A stretch of DNA of 64,000 nucleotides from Hydra vulgaris (taxonomy: Eukaryota; Cnidaria; Hydrozoa; Anthoathecata; Hydridae), in NCBI RefSeq assembly GCF_038396675.1, contig NC_088933.1, forward strand, positions 38,841,001-38,905,000, in the 5' to 3' direction. Below, piece after piece: positions 1-15,204 of the stretch (the stretch's first letter is position 1; each line of letters starts with the position of its first letter). The notes below the pieces were generated by a model. It saw only the letters and a list, made by a program, of their open reading frames with translations, did not search any database and had not been told where the DNA came from. A program made the position numbers and the translations under genes.

Positions 1-299
1 CTACGGTAGAATGAGTTCTGACGTTATAGTACAAGAAGACGTAATGGAAAACTAATCTCCGCCATCAAATAATGAAAGGAGGAATTTATTTTTGTGTCTG
101 CATTTAGAGACTAATTCGCCTCTTTTGTTTAGCAGATTGTTTCCTTTGTAAAATAATATTTCGAACTTCTCATTTAAACAAAGCTTACAAATTTTTGACG
201 CAGGATTGTATGATTTACAGCGTTTAATAATACTCCATTTGATTGAAGTTGTGAAATTGTTTTCTTTTAATCCCCATACTTCCTTAGACAACTCAGTAT
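1..299 (-). pseudogene. Penelope-like element fragment, GIY-YIG domain C-terminus (inverted copy)
   Basis: Read on the minus strand, this stretch is almost identical to the end of the Penelope-like element at 718-2036, matching about 1621-1922. The coding part (52-299) carries the same C-terminal segment, with TELSKEVWGLKENN near the start and CRHKNKFLLSLF near the end. Homology stops at about 299, so the copy is 5-prime truncated there; its 3-prime end lies beyond the window edge. The two copies form an inverted pair about 1.3 kb apart. It is a dead fragment of a retroelement endonuclease. Confidence 0.85.
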
Positions 300-1871
<1,572 letters not shown>

Positions 1872-1967
1872 TTTTCCATTACGTCTTCTTGTACTATAAC
1901 GTCAGAACTCATTCTACCGTAGTTTGTAATTTTTAAACGGTTTTTTATATTTTTGATTTTGTACTTC

Positions 1968-2009
1968 ATGGCTGATGATTGCCGATAGGCATGAAACTTT
2001 AAGTTCCAT
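1968..2009 (+). ncRNA. Hammerhead ribozyme of the Penelope-like element
   Basis: All core parts are present in order: stem I ATGG (1968-1971), CTGATGA core (1972-1978), stem II TGCC/GGCA with a GATA loop (1980-1991), GAAA core (1993-1996), a minimal stem III made of A-T and C-G pairs around a short TTTAA loop, GTT before the predicted cleavage site (after 2005), and CCAT (2006-2009) closing stem I. Minimal hammerheads with very short stem III are known from Penelope-like elements and are thought to work as dimers. A second copy lies at 22606-22647. Activity is inferred from the fold only. Confidence 0.85.
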
Positions 2010-2035
2010 TAAAAGTTGTTTTTTCTAAAATTTAA

Positions 2036-2613
<578 letters not shown>

Positions 2614-4516
2614 ATGGCGACACTTGGAATACCATTAGTGCAAAAGAAATCCAAGAAAAGAAAAAGTAAGGAAAGATTGCGTGAAAGTATAAAAAAAAAA
2701 AAGACTTGCATCGCATAAAACAGGACTTGAATGTAATTGTAAAAGATTAAAATGCTTCGAAATTGTTAAAGAAGAAGATAGAAAAGTTTTATTGAGATAT
2801 TTTAACTCTCTATCAAGCAAGGATGCTCAAGATTCGTATCTTGCTAGCTTAATAATTTTAAATAACGTTTTAAGAAGAAGACCACGAAACATTAATTCAA
2901 AAGGTTACAATAGCAGTTACAAATATAAAATTTTTATTACAAATCTCGAAATACTTACGAGTAAGAGTTCGTTTGTTCATGTTTGCTTTTCTGCATTTAT
3001 TTCAATTTTTGGTATAAAGAAGGGAAGACTGGAGACCATTAAAAGAAGCCTTTTGACTACAGGTAAATTTTATATTTTCTTTGAATATAAAATAATTTTT
3101 TTATTGGAAGTTTTCATATATATAAAAGTTATGTTTTTTCTCATTACAGGTCACTCTCCCCAGGATAGTAGAGGTCAACACAAGAATCAGTATAATACTT
3201 TTACTCCTGAACTAAAAAATAAAATATGTGATCACATTTCTTCTTTCAGAGGTCAAGAGTCCCACTATTTTTAAAAAAAAAACTAGACAACTATATCTTC
3301 CTCAAGAATTAAATATTACCAAGATGTACGACCTGTTTAAAATCAAATATGCGAATGATAAATTGTCATATGAATCTTATCGCAACATATTTAACACTAG
3401 TTTTAACATTTCATTTGGGTACTTAAGGACTGACACGTGTTTTAAATGTGATGAGTTTAAAATTAAAATTGATGCAATAAAAATTGAACTATCTTTTAAT
3501 TCAGAATGTACAAAGCTTGGACAACAACTGCATGAGCTAGAACTACAGAAAGAACAGCACCACAAGGATGCAGAAACATTTTATGTTAGGAAAAGAAATG
3601 CTCGGTTTAAAGCACAAAGGGAGAACAAATTTGAAGCAATTGCTTTTGATTTCCAAAAAAATCTTAACCTACCAAATCAATCAACCAACAACTTTTACTA
3701 CAAACGAAAATTAGCATTTTTTTCGTTTAAGTCATGTTTAATTTCGTTTAATTCATTTAAATTCATGTGCTTTCAAGCAATGAGGTTTATTTGTATTGTT
3801 ATGATGAAACTATAGCTTAAAAAGGGGCTGACGAGGTAACTTCCATGTTATATGATTTTTTTTTAAAACATTTAGACAAAGACATTCGATCTGTAGAGCT
3901 ATTTTGTGATTCATGCGCTGGCTAAAACAAAAATTATACATTAATTCATTTTATGGATTTTCTTATTCATGAAAAAAAAAGGTTTGACTTTATTAAAGTT
4001 ACATTTCCTGAACGTGGCCATTCTTATATGGAATGTGATAAAGAAATGGGGTTAATTAATTGCAAAACACCCGCTAGTATGCCATCAGATTGGATTGAAA
4101 CATTCAAAAATGCTTGTAAAAGACCGACTCCATTTCATGTTATAGAATTAATGCAAGAAATGGTTAAAAGTGTAACTGATTTTATGAGACCAATTTATAA
4201 GAATAAATGTCCAATTCCAACTCGTCCACTTCGTGAAATGTGTTTCAGAGGAGACTCCGGTGGCATTATATTTCATCGTGATTCATGGAATGGATTATTG
4301 TTAAAAACAAATTTAAAAAATAATAGGAAGTACACTATCAATAGTGAGATCCCTATTTTATATAATGCAAAACTTAGCATCTCTGAGGGGAAGTACAGAG
4401 ACCAACAAGTATTAAAAAGATTTTCATCCAATACTCAGTTTTATGATTCTTTGTCATACAAGGAGGCAGTTGTTGAGACATTCCATGAAAATATTGATTC
4501 TGAAGATGAAGAATAA
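2614..4516 (+). pseudogene. DDE-like DNA-transposon transposase, family A copy 1 (decayed)
   Basis: Candidate start ATG at 2614 leads into a lysine-rich segment. The frame then shifts at a poly-A run near 2690-2705 and continues with a Cys-rich segment (CNCKRLKCF). A GT-AG intron at about 3062-3149 separates the next part. Further lesions: a poly-A frameshift near 3275 and a TAA at the QN position of the second catalytic block (near 3920). Recognisable blocks are MYDLFKIKY, TCFKCDEF, the first acidic block (AFDFQKNLNLPN with FYYKRKL), the second (FCDSCAG) and the third (FPERGHSYMECDKE). The same three blocks occur in the copy at 18779-20721. The layout fits an RNase H-fold DDE transposase; I do not assign a named superfamily. 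Dead copy. Confidence 0.7.
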
Positions 4517-4813
4517 ATAGACTTCTTATTTGATTTAAAGTTTGTTTTCAATTTGTTTTTTCTTATTGTTTCTTGAAAGATTTATAATCTTGTAATATGT
4601 TTCTTATTTCAAACTTAATTTACAACAATTTATATAATAATAATCACAAGATATTGAATATATCTTGTGACTATTAGTCAAGATATGAGAATAAAATTTA
4701 TAAAAAATTCTCTATTGTTTGTAATTCATTAAATTTTAAAGCCCCTTTATTGTCAGGTAAGAAACTTTGCATTAAATAATTGTTTTTGCTTACAGCTTTT
4801 TGTCACCTGTATA
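4517..4813. other. 3-prime flank of transposase relic with an 11-bp hairpin
   Basis: AT-rich sequence. A perfect 11-bp inverted repeat with a 5-nt loop lies at 4644-4670 (TCACAAGATAT and its complement). Nothing else identified. Confidence 0.4.
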
Positions 4814-5079
<266 letters not shown>

Positions 5080-5087
5080 TCTGTATA

Positions 5088-5560
5088 GGTAAAGTTATAT
5101 AGGTATTTTTTTAACCTTAGAATGAATAACAAATTGAACTTTGTCAACACTAAAAAATATTTTTAGTTTGATCCCAAAGACTATTACATTGTCAATATTA
5201 GGTCACAGTGAGGAGGATGTTTGGTAAAAATAGCTTCAGCCTAATTTTATTTATAAGCTAATATAAAATAATTGATGTTTTAGCTTTTTAATATATCTAA
5301 AAACAAAAAAAATAATAAAACACATTTTACCGGGGAAAAAACAGCAGAGTCCATAAAAAACCTTGTTTAAAAAAGAAAGTCTGTGAAAAAAATTATTATT
5401 TTCAAATTAAAAATAGAACTTAAATTGCATAAAAAATTAGTTACTTTTGCAATAGATCTTAAAAATGTATATCTTTTTCTTAAAAATAAAAAAGTTATAT
5501 AGGTTTAAAAGTATATATATTGTATTGTAATGTTTGAATATTTTTAAATCTGTTTGTGTG
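5088..5560. other. AT-rich spacer, nothing recognised
   Basis: No supported gene or repeat. Confidence 0.4.
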
Positions 5561-5579
5561 TGTGTTTATATGTGTGAAA

Positions 5580-5960
5580 ATGCAGCCATCACACAAGATT
5601 TAGCTGCTGCAAAACCAATCAAACTCAAAGAATACCCGAAGCATTTTTCTTTCGACCCTAACATTTTCAGCTAGTTGATTTAGCTCCATGATATGGGCTT
5701 GCAAACCAGTGTAAAAAATAGACATAATGGAGGCATTGTCATACAACTTCCTACATCAATCAATAATGTTAATGCTGTGCATCTCCTATGCCTTCTAGAC
5801 GCGATTAAGCATACCAGCTGCCCGTGACCTTTCATTGGATTGAATGACAAAAAAACGTTCCACTGATTTCATCATTACTTATCGAACAACAAAAATGAGT
5901 TGATCTGCGTGCGAAACGTTTAGTGTTGAATTGAAGATGATTGAATATTGTAAGGCCACT
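5580..5960 (-). pseudogene. hAT (ZMYM1-like) transposase fragment
   Basis: On the minus strand, in shifting frames, the conserved hAT block YDNASIMSIFYTGLQAHI is readable near 5700-5770 with related sequence around it. No open frame remains. Because the SYDNAS-type block belongs upstream of the C-terminus in hAT proteins, this piece cannot come from the same copy as the C-terminal relic at 6500-7062, which lies upstream of it on this strand. Confidence 0.55.
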
Positions 5961-6187
5961 TTGAAAAACAGTGCAGTTTTGTATTCGTAAATTTCTTCAG
6001 TTCCTATAATACTTCAACGGTAGGGAGAAATTTACGAATACAAAAAACGTTATTTAAACCTGTCAAGTGCTCTTTTAAAGCAGTTTCAAAGGATATCAAA
6101 TAGAAAAATAATAACAATAAACAACAGTTATTTGCAAAATTGCCAAGTAGCTAAATAAACTCTGTGTAAATGTTAGCTGATAGGTAG

Positions 6188-6212
6188 ATATGACCCACTT
6201 GCCACGGCACTG

Positions 6213-6288
<76 letters not shown>

Positions 6289-6308
6289 CAGTACCGTGGC
6301 GAGTGGGT
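6188..6308. repeat. Imperfect inverted repeat around (TA)n (two MITE ends head to head)
   Basis: About 28 bp on each side of a (TA)n tract (about 6215-6286) are inverted copies of one another with a few mismatches (GACCCACTTGCCACGGCACT against its complement). The right copy runs into GGGTCTAGGCCCCTCCC, a sequence style also seen at the hAT MITE end at 21134. It looks like two MITE termini meeting at a TA tract. Confidence 0.6.
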
Positions 6309-6499
6309 CTAGGCCCCTCCCACCAAAACTAGCGATTATGGCCCCAATTTCTTTTTTTTTTCTAAAAAAGTGGATAAAATTTGCAGATTACCCCGAAACC
6401 TCTAGGTACCTGATATATTTTTACGTAAGACTAAAAACAATCAAATTCAATTAAATATATTTTATAATTGTTAAATTGATATAGAGTTTACTAGTGAAG

Positions 6500-7062
6500 A
6501 GTTTCTTTAACTACTGTAAATGTATTACACAATTACAATATAAGTACGTCGTAAACCATCAAAAAAGGATTTGCGACGTGTTTAATTTACTTGCAACCTC
6601 GTTATCAATCGACAGGATTGCTAAGGAAGACAAACGTTCATCGACCATTGTTGACCTATTTGAAGATACAAAGAACTATAGCTACATGTATTTATGTTTA
6701 ATGAAGCAAGATTATTTCTACTAACCCATGAAAAGTTTCAATTAGTTTTAACTTGCTGAAGCTACGTTCTGCACTTGCAACAGTAACTGGTAAAGTAAGA
6801 ATGATTCTTAACTTAGGAGAGTATTTTTTTCCTACTTTATAACTATGAAAAATTGTTTTAACTCCATTTCCAAATCTTTAAAACCTATATCATCAAGCTT
6901 CATCTGCAAACTTTTGCAATATACAGACAAAGAATTTCCATAACAGGTTTTGATAAGACTCTCAGATCGGTAAAGAAAGTCATAAAGCTTTGTGACAATG
7001 CTTTTTTTTTTTTTTTTAAATTTTCCGTTTTTGTTACAATTAAATTCCGTAATATAATACAA
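6500..7062 (-). pseudogene. hAT transposase C-terminal dimerisation domain, decayed
   Basis: Minus-strand frames carry KLDDIGFKDLEMELKQFF (near 6850-6920), then PVTVASAERSFSKLKLIE (near 6740-6800) and ERLSSLAILSIDNEVASKL (near 6570-6640). These are the classic hAT C-terminal blocks, split between frames. It may be the tail of the hAT relic at 9480-11460, separated from it by later LINE and mariner insertions. Confidence 0.7.
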
Positions 7063-7139
7063 GATACTCTTATTCTTTCAAAAATAATCCAGTTATAAAT
7101 ATAAAAAAAAAATCAAAGACAAAATAATAAGAGATAGTT

Positions 7140-7958
7140 ATACAAAAATATATAAAAACGCGGGAAATTTGCAGAAGACCATTAAGTCTTATCATCAAGA
7201 ACCGTTGTACTAGTTATGTTTTTTACAATATTAAATTCCTATAATATTGTTAAAAGCAAAACTTAATTAACTAAGGTAAATAGTAGACAAATCAAAAAAA
7301 CTTTGATACGAGTTTAGAGGGTCATATGTTGCCTTTATTAATTTTTCAGGGTTTCGAATTTTTTCGGCAAGGTTTAGTCCTACAGATACAAAATATTTAT
7401 TAAATTCGGGAGCAATTGTTTTTTGATCAAGAAAAAAATATCATCTATTTTAATAACTGAGGGCAAAGATAGCAATATTTTTTTAGTGTTACCATTAACT
7501 TTGTTTATTAGTTGTCAAGTGCGTTTTGAGTTTAACTTGTATTTTACAAGTAAATTAGTGTAGCATATTGATTTTGAAATCTTCCTTTGGCATTTAAATA
7601 GTCTTGCGTAATTTTTATAAATGGTCTTTCTCTCAATTGTTTTTGAGTTTAAATATTTAATATAAATTTTTTGTTTAATTTCATTTATTATTATTATTTT
7701 ATTTTATTTTGCCGTTTAACAAATTTAACAGTTTCCATAAATTTACAATTAAGTTAATGGCCGGAGCAAGAAGAAGGCATAATTTGCCTTATCGCCAAGC
7801 ACCGTGTTACAATTTACAATTTTTACAAAGTTGCTTCAAGAATATATAACATAAAAGAAAAGTTAAATGAATGTTTACAAAAGATATATAGTAAATAAAG
7901 TAAAATATCGTTTAATACATAATATCATAAATAGATTGAGTAAAAGTAAGTGTTAATA
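7140..7958 (+). mobile_element. Two LINE 3-prime tails with conserved terminal hairpin
   Basis: Two non-coding stretches resemble LINE 3-prime ends elsewhere in the window. At 7171-7199 GCAGAAGACC...AAGTCTTATCATCAAG matches the tail of the LINE at 15132-15159. At 7766-7799 GCAAGAAGAAGGC...GCCTTATCGCCAAG matches the tail at 56450-56485 (minus). Each contains a short stem whose bases covary. The second tail is interrupted at 7958 by the mariner. The sequence between is AT-rich filler with no gene. Confidence 0.5.
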
Positions 7959-9273
7959 CTACTGTGATAAAAAAGTAAGGTGAATTTTTAATTTAAACTT
8001 CCCGCCTTATTCGAATCGTCCAATCTTTTTTATTTTTAAGTTGGTAGGAATGTCATTAACATTTGCGCCAAATTACATGTCAAACTCATAATTATTTTTT
8101 TTTGTTTAAGCATTTTTTCTGAAGTACCAAAAGTGCATTCGGCGATTTTCACGATGTCTAATTTTGTTGAGCAAAGAAGTGCTATTAAATTTTGTTTGCG
8201 GAATGATATTTCTGCTGCTGAGACGTATCGAATGTTGCAAAAGGCCTTCGGTGAAGAGACTATGTCTCAAAAAAATGTTTACAAGTGGTACAAAGACATC
8301 AAAGAAGGCCGAGAACGTGTTGATGACTTGGAACGCTCCGGACGACCATCGACTTCGATTGATGATCGCCACATCAACAAAATCAAAGAATTGGTGCTTG
8401 AAAATTGTCGGTTAACCATTCGAGACCTTGTTGACATGGTTGGAATATCATTTGGGTTGGTGCAAGCGATTTTGAAGGATCATTTGGGCCTCAGAAGACT
8501 CAAATCACGTTTGGTGCCGAAATTTCTCAATTTCTTTGAAAAAGAGCGTCGCGTTAAAACGTGTGAAGCAATGCTTTCTGACTATCAAGACGTCTACAAA
8601 CAAATTATTACTGGCGATGAGACTTGGGTCTACGCATACGACCCTGAAACAACCGACCAATCGAGTGAATACCGTGAAAAAGGCGAGCCGAGACCGAAGC
8701 AACCACGTCAAAGTCGCTCAAAAATCAAGGTCATGTTGACTGTTTTATTTGATTATTGTGGTGTCGTGCACTACGAATTCCTTCCAACTGGCCAAACTGT
8801 CAACAAGGAATATTATTTAAGCGTTATGCGACGTTTGCGTGAAGCTATTCGTAAAAAGAGACCGGAATTATGGGCCAATAACTCTTGGACTTTGCACCAC
8901 GATAATACGCCTTCGCACACAACACTGGTTCTTCGTGAGTTTTTCGCCAAAAACTCTACCCATGTTGCTCCACAACCACCGTATTCGCCCGACTTAGCAC
9001 CGTGTGACTTCTGGCTGTTCGCAAAGCTCAAGAGACCACTTCGGGGAAATCGTTTTGAGTCCATTGAAGAGATCCAACGTGAATCGGCACGCGCATTGAA
9101 GGCTATCCCTACCGAGAACTTTTCGGCATGCTTCGAAGACTGGAAAAAACGTTGGCAAAAGTGCATTGGGGCCGGGGGGGGGATTATTTTGAGGGGGACT
9201 ATACAGATTTGGAAGAATAAATAAAGATTTTTCATTTTATAAAAAAATTCACCTTACTTTTTGATCACAGTAG
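7959..9273 (+). mobile_element. mariner element (1315 bp)
   Basis: Perfectly delimited: about 31-bp terminal inverted repeats starting CTACTGTGAT (one mismatch between ends), flanked by TA dinucleotides at 7957-7958 and 9274-9275, the standard Tc1/mariner target duplication. It contains one transposase frame. Inserted into a LINE 3-prime tail: similar AAGTAAAATATC-rich sequence lies on both sides. Confidence 0.95.
8154..9224 (+). pseudogene. mariner transposase, C-terminal frameshift
   Basis: ATG at 8154 ([13 protein letters not shown]) begins a mariner transposase of usual length (about 350 aa). N-terminal paired-type helix-turn-helix region with GRPSTS linker, then the catalytic core: [13 protein letters not shown] (first D), [10 protein letters not shown] (second D) and [13 protein letters not shown] (third D). 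I count 34 residues between the second and third D, giving DD34D. The WVPHEL-type linker reads RLVPKFL. Near the end a run of nine G (9174-9182) puts the last residues in the wrong frame; the expected GDYFEGD-like ending is present one frame away. Since the lesion is beyond the catalytic triad, the loss may be mild. Confidence 0.9.
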
Positions 9274-9479
9274 TATATAAAACTTTATATATATTTTAAG
9301 TAAAATATATAAAAGATAAAGTAAAATATCATAACTAGATTAGGTAAAAGTAAAAGTGAATATATAATAACTTTATATATATAAATCCGCACAAAAAGTA
9401 AAATAAAAAGCGAGAAAATGTGATTTTTGATAATGATTATTGTCAAAAAATTTTAACCTTTTTTTTTTTTTTTTTTTTT

Positions 9480-11463
9480 CTTCCGAATAATTACGAAAAT
9501 ACGAATAATTAACTTGTTTTTCAGTTTTTAAATTATATATCTGATCTATTTTTAAAAGAAAGACTTATAATAATATAAATCAAAATCTGCGTTTAAAAAA
9601 AATGTTCAAAGCGCTCTTTTACTGATGCAATTGACATATCAATTAGTGGCAAAAAAAATCTGCTTTATACTGATTTTCAAGTTGCCGAATGTGATCAACA
9701 CACTTGTATGAGCAAATCGACTTTTTTTTTTCGTGAACGCACTATCGGAAAAACCTTTTCAATGCCCAATACTTCTGATGCCTTTATACGTGCGTTGAAG
9801 AACCCGTTTTCGCGATGCTCAAAAAGAAATGCCTTTGTTGCCTTTATTTCACTAGCTAATATGTCAAAAGAGGTTGCTGAAGACTGAAGAAGCTTACTTG
9901 ATTTGTTGATTTGAAATAAAACGCCATACCAAATAATGATTGATAATAAAAAAAGCCATGTTCTAATATATTCTGTCAGCGATCGTACTTTTGTGACTGT
10001 TGCCCTATCTCTCTTTTCTAAGGCATGTTCTTCCAATATTTCGAGTGCCTCTAAGATTTCTTTTAAATAATAGCGAAGTGGTTTAACACAGTTTGTTCTA
10101 CTTTCCCATCTGGTATCTGATTGGTTTGACAGAAATTGCCACGCACAATCTTAAAATTTCCCATCGAGGAAGAGACGATGAAAAGAGTGTATATAACCTT
10201 GAAGGAACACCAAAAAAAGTAATTGCACTGATGGATGACAGTGCACCATCAACAATAACAAGATTGAGTGAATGGTTAGCATATGGAACATATAAGACCT
10301 TAGGATTCATTTCCAGAAGCCTAGCTTAAACACCTTTTATTTTTATTTTCATATTAGCACCATTATCATAAGATTGATCTCGACAATCTAAAATATTTAG
10401 ATTTCAATTTTTTGCCTGATTTAAAAATGCATCAAAAAGCCCTTTTCAAGTGGTATCATTTACTGTGAGATATCCCAAGAAATTTTTGGATATGTCGATA
10501 CCTACTCCAGATGTACATATTACTGATCGCAGAATAATGCCCATTTGTTCTTTGTGCAAAACGTCTTGCGTACAATATAAAATAATAGAATAGTATGTCG
10601 CCTTTTTTACCCTAGAAAGGTTTTTGGATTCAATCTCCTTGGCTAAAAGTTTTATGAACTCTTTCTGTGAGTCAAATAGTGTTCCTTGGTTTCTTTGTTC
10701 TGAATTCTTTGCATAAGCTCTTTAAGAACGGTATCGTACTTAGCCAGTAATTCAAACACCCCAAAAAAGTTTCCATTACTCTTTGAACCAATGACTATGT
10801 CTGAACCGTGGAATTTAAGATTTCTTGCAGAAAGAAATAAGGTAGTGTCCAGTATCCTTTCTAATACAGCCCTTCAAAATATCCGCTCTTTATGAAGCAA
10901 CTTTTGTTGTTGCTTGTCTATGGTAGTTTGATTTGCAATGCCTGCATTACCAAAATTGAGGGAAAAAAAATTAATTAAGAAAAAAAAAGTAACAAAGCAA
11001 TAAATTAAAAGAAGTATCAGTTAACCTTTTCGTAAAGTCATCCATTGTTCAAAGCACTTGAAATATGCACTGCATGTTTCGTGTTTTTTAAGTTTTTTAA
11101 TAAGCCTTCCCAAGTGTTCATTCCTTGTCGGAATGGTGAAGAAGTTGTCCAAAAAAGTTTGCAACAGAAACAAAACACTTTGTTGCTATTCAAAGAATAT
11201 ATAAGCCATGTGCGTTCAAAGGTTTCTCCATTTTTCATCTTGCATTTATTATAATTCAGTCAAATCGTCTTTTTTCTAAATTGTATGGAAAATCAATTTT
11301 AATCTTTTTGAAACCACGTTTAACAATGTCACACCTCTGTGCGTCAGAAACATTATCAGGTCACTCAGAAGGATCATCACTGAGAAAAATAGGTGGAATT
11401 GTTATGCCATTTGACGAAGACTCACATATCAACCTATCTGACTATACTCTAGTATTCAAATAA
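9480..11463 (-). pseudogene. hAT (ZMYM1-like) transposase relic
   Basis: Read from high to low coordinates: a degraded N-terminus to about 11463; a TTF-type zinc finger (NGETFERTWLIYS then VFCFCCKLF, 11038-11238); a segment with FFGVFELLAKYD near 10700-10760; the PYANHSLNLVIVDGALSS block with FFSSSLPRW-type sequence (10098-10310); and EIRSLAEYI-type sequence with LFQINKSSKLLQS (9695-10036). Frames change repeatedly. In live hAT elements the TTF finger binds the ends and the RNase H core cuts. The tail fades near 9480-9600; the C-terminal blocks at 6500-7062 may belong to it. Confidence 0.7.
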
Positions 11464-12400
<937 letters not shown>

Positions 12401-12470
12401 TACAGTGCTGTGAATAAGTTTTAGACCACTTACATTTTTTCAAAAAATCCCGGAGAATTCTTCTCTAATA
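12401..12470. mobile_element. Single Tc1-like terminal repeat (solo end)
   Basis: CAGTGCTGTGAATAAGTTTT followed by AGACCACTTACATTTTTTC is the style of a Tc1-family terminus. I did not find the opposite end or a transposase, so this is a solo end. Confidence 0.45.
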
Positions 12471-13284
12471 CTTAAGTTTGTAGTTCTAAATTATAAACTT
12501 ATTAAAACACATGTATTTCACACAAAATATGGAACAATTACAAACTTTTGTTTGTAAATGTCAGCTAATACCTTGGTATTCTTCAAGTCAATTTATTAAG
12601 GTTAGATCTTGCTGTCAAACGGTAAATGCTCATTGCAAAACCCTATAGCTACTATTATGTACTTTAAAATAACAATGCATGAAAATCCTGCAGTCAGTGG
12701 CGGCGCTAGGTAAATCGTGAGCGTCAGTGAAATTATCTTTGCGAGGCCCCTTTATGTAAAAAAAAATGAAAACTAACTAATGAAAACAAACCTTGATTTG
12801 ACCGAATCTCCGCGCTTGAATTGTTATTGAGCACTATATTTTATTTCAAGTTATAAACACAAGTCAGAGCTGTTATTGTTAATTATTTTAAACATTTATT
12901 TTACACTTAATTTTGATATAGGTATTTACACTTATTTGTTCCTAATATTTAAATATTAGGTTTAATTATAAGTTTAAAAATTTAGATTGAAATATTTATA
13001 TTTGCAATTAGCCTTATCCCCGAGCCCCATTACAATCGTATTTTACAAGTCCGTAAAATATTAAAAAATCTTTACAAACGTCAAGTATAAGAAGTTAAGA
13101 AACAAAAAAGTACTAAAAAATTAAAAGTAAACTTAAGTTAAGAAAGATATAAAATGTATAAATAGATATGTGTATATGCTTACGCACATGACACATACAC
13201 ACATACATATATATACATATTGCCTCGTATTGTCGTTTTTATAATAAAATGAAAAAAAATTTCATCCACAACAACATAAAATAT
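12471..13284. other. Non-coding region with a possible hAT MITE end
   Basis: AT-rich. CAGTGGCGGCGCTAGG at about 12694 resembles a hAT/MITE terminus without a detectable partner. No genes. Confidence 0.35.
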
Positions 13285-15200
13285 ATAATGCTTAAAACTA
13301 ATAAATTAAAATGCTTAAAACTAATAAAGCAGTTTGTCCTGATGGTATAAATTGTAATATAGTCATAGATTCACGCGATACCATAAAACGTATTCTTTTT
13401 AAAGTTTTTAAATGTTCTATAAATCAAGGAATTTTCCCCGATCAATTGAAAATAGCCAAAATAAAGCCTATATTTAAAGGAGGTGAACCATCAAATGTCA
13501 GTAATTATCTACCAATATCTATCCTCTCTGTTTTTTCAAAAATTTTAGAAAGAATTCTGTTCAACCAAATATCTAATCATTTTGCTGCTAATAATATACT
13601 TTACAAAAATCAATACGGTTTTAAAAGAAGTAACTCTACTGAACATGCAATAATTCATCTTACTCGTAGTATAACTGATTCATTCAAAAAGTCAGAGTTT
13701 TCTTTAGGCGTCTTTATAGACCTATCTAAGGCTTTCGACACAATTGACCATGAAATACTGTTTAAGAAACTTGAACATTATGGTATTACCGGTAATGCTT
13801 TAAAACTACTAAAAAGCTATTTAAAACATCGCAAACAATTTGTCTATGTCGACGGATCTTCTTCACAAGATTATCTAAATATAGATTATCTAAATATAAC
13901 CTATGGAGTTCCACAGGGATCTATATTAGGGCCCTTATTATTTCTGATTTATGTTAACGATCTCCATGAAGTCTCAAAATTAACAACTATAATGTTTGCT
14001 GATGATACAAACCTATTCCTATCTAATAATACCATCAATGAACTTTTTTATGATATGAACATTGAGCTATCAAAAATATCAGACTGGTTCAAGTCAAATA
14101 AACTTTCACTCAACATTGATAAAACTAAATGGATTTTCTTTCATCCACAATTTAAAAAACATTTACTTCCAAGTAATATGCCTCTTCTTCATATTGATAA
14201 TATTCAAATAAAAAGAGTAGTTTTCACAAATTTCTTAGGTATCATTGTAGATGAAAATCTATCATGGAAGAATCACATCGGACATTTATGCAACAAAATT
14301 GCAAAAAGAAGTTTTATATAAAGCAAGAAGTGTTTTAAACAAACATTCATTAACTCAACTATATTACTCTTTTATACACTGTCATATTAATTATGCTAAT
14401 ATTGCATGGGGTAGTACCCATAAAAGTAAATTAAAGCCACTTTATTGTCAGCAGAAGCATATTGCACGTCTTATAAATTTCAAAAATCGTTTTACTTACT
14501 CAAGGCCACTCTTATTTAACATGAATGTTTTTAATATATATCAAATAAATGTTTATAATGTTCTTTGTTTTATGTTTAAATGTAAAACCAACTCATCTCC
14601 AGCTTCCTTTTTTGATTTATATTCTTTAAAAGAAAAAAATAAATATTCTTTAAGAAATGATAATTTTATTAAACAACCAAAATTTCAAACAAACTTTTGT
14701 AAATTTTGCATTTCTTTTCGTGGAGCTTTTTTATGGAACCAAATAATTTTAAAAAATTTTAATTTTTCTCATGAATGGAATTATTATATGTTCAAAAGAA
14801 AACTAAAAAAAGTAACTTTCTCAATTGAAAATATTTTTATATACTTTTAATTGTACCCAGTTTTGTCATCACTCATTTATATTTTACTTTTACACAATAT
14901 TGATTTAAAGTTTGTGTGAGAAACAATATATATATATATTTTTTTTTTTATTCAATTTTTTTGTTCTTTAATCCTTACAAATTCGTAAAATATAATAGAA
15001 TCTTTACAGAATAAGTAAAATTTAAAAAAAAAAATAATAGTAATAATAATTACAAAGTTACGTTATACAAAAAAATATATAATGTAAAACTGTAAAGTAT
15101 TAGAAATTACTTCAAAGAACGCGGAAAACTTGCAGAAGACCGACGGTCTTGTCATCAAGAAACCGCTATGCGTCACTAATATTTATGGATGCTTTTATTT
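13285..15200 (+). mobile_element. 5-prime truncated CR1/L2-like LINE
   Basis: Begins inside the RT domain after a 22-bp duplication of ATGCTTAAAACTAATAAA. It contains the RT frames 13311-14850 and a 3-prime UTR ending in the GCAGAAGACC...GGTCTTGTCATCAAG hairpin (15132-15159). It meets the minus-strand LINE (15205-16480) tail to tail. Confidence 0.8.
13311..14850 (+). pseudogene. LINE reverse transcriptase, truncated and frameshifted
   Basis: Non-LTR RT with LKTNKAVCPDGIN at the start, FIDLSKAFDTIDH (motif A), YGVPQGSILGPLLFLIYVNDL (motif B) and MFADDTNLFLSNN (motif C with FADD), then the CR1/L2-type thumb and C-terminus (FLGIIVDENLSWKNHI; SFRGAFLWNQI). A 1-nt frameshift near 14300-14312, in a run of A followed by G, splits the frame into 13311-14321 and about 14310-14850. 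The N-terminal endonuclease is missing. The catalytic residues are intact but the copy is dead. Confidence 0.88.
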
Positions 15201-15204
15201 AAAA

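Noticed and set aside
8813-9235. Minus-strand 140-aa frame opposite the mariner transposase
   Set aside because: Antisense shadow; the plus strand carries all mariner motifs.
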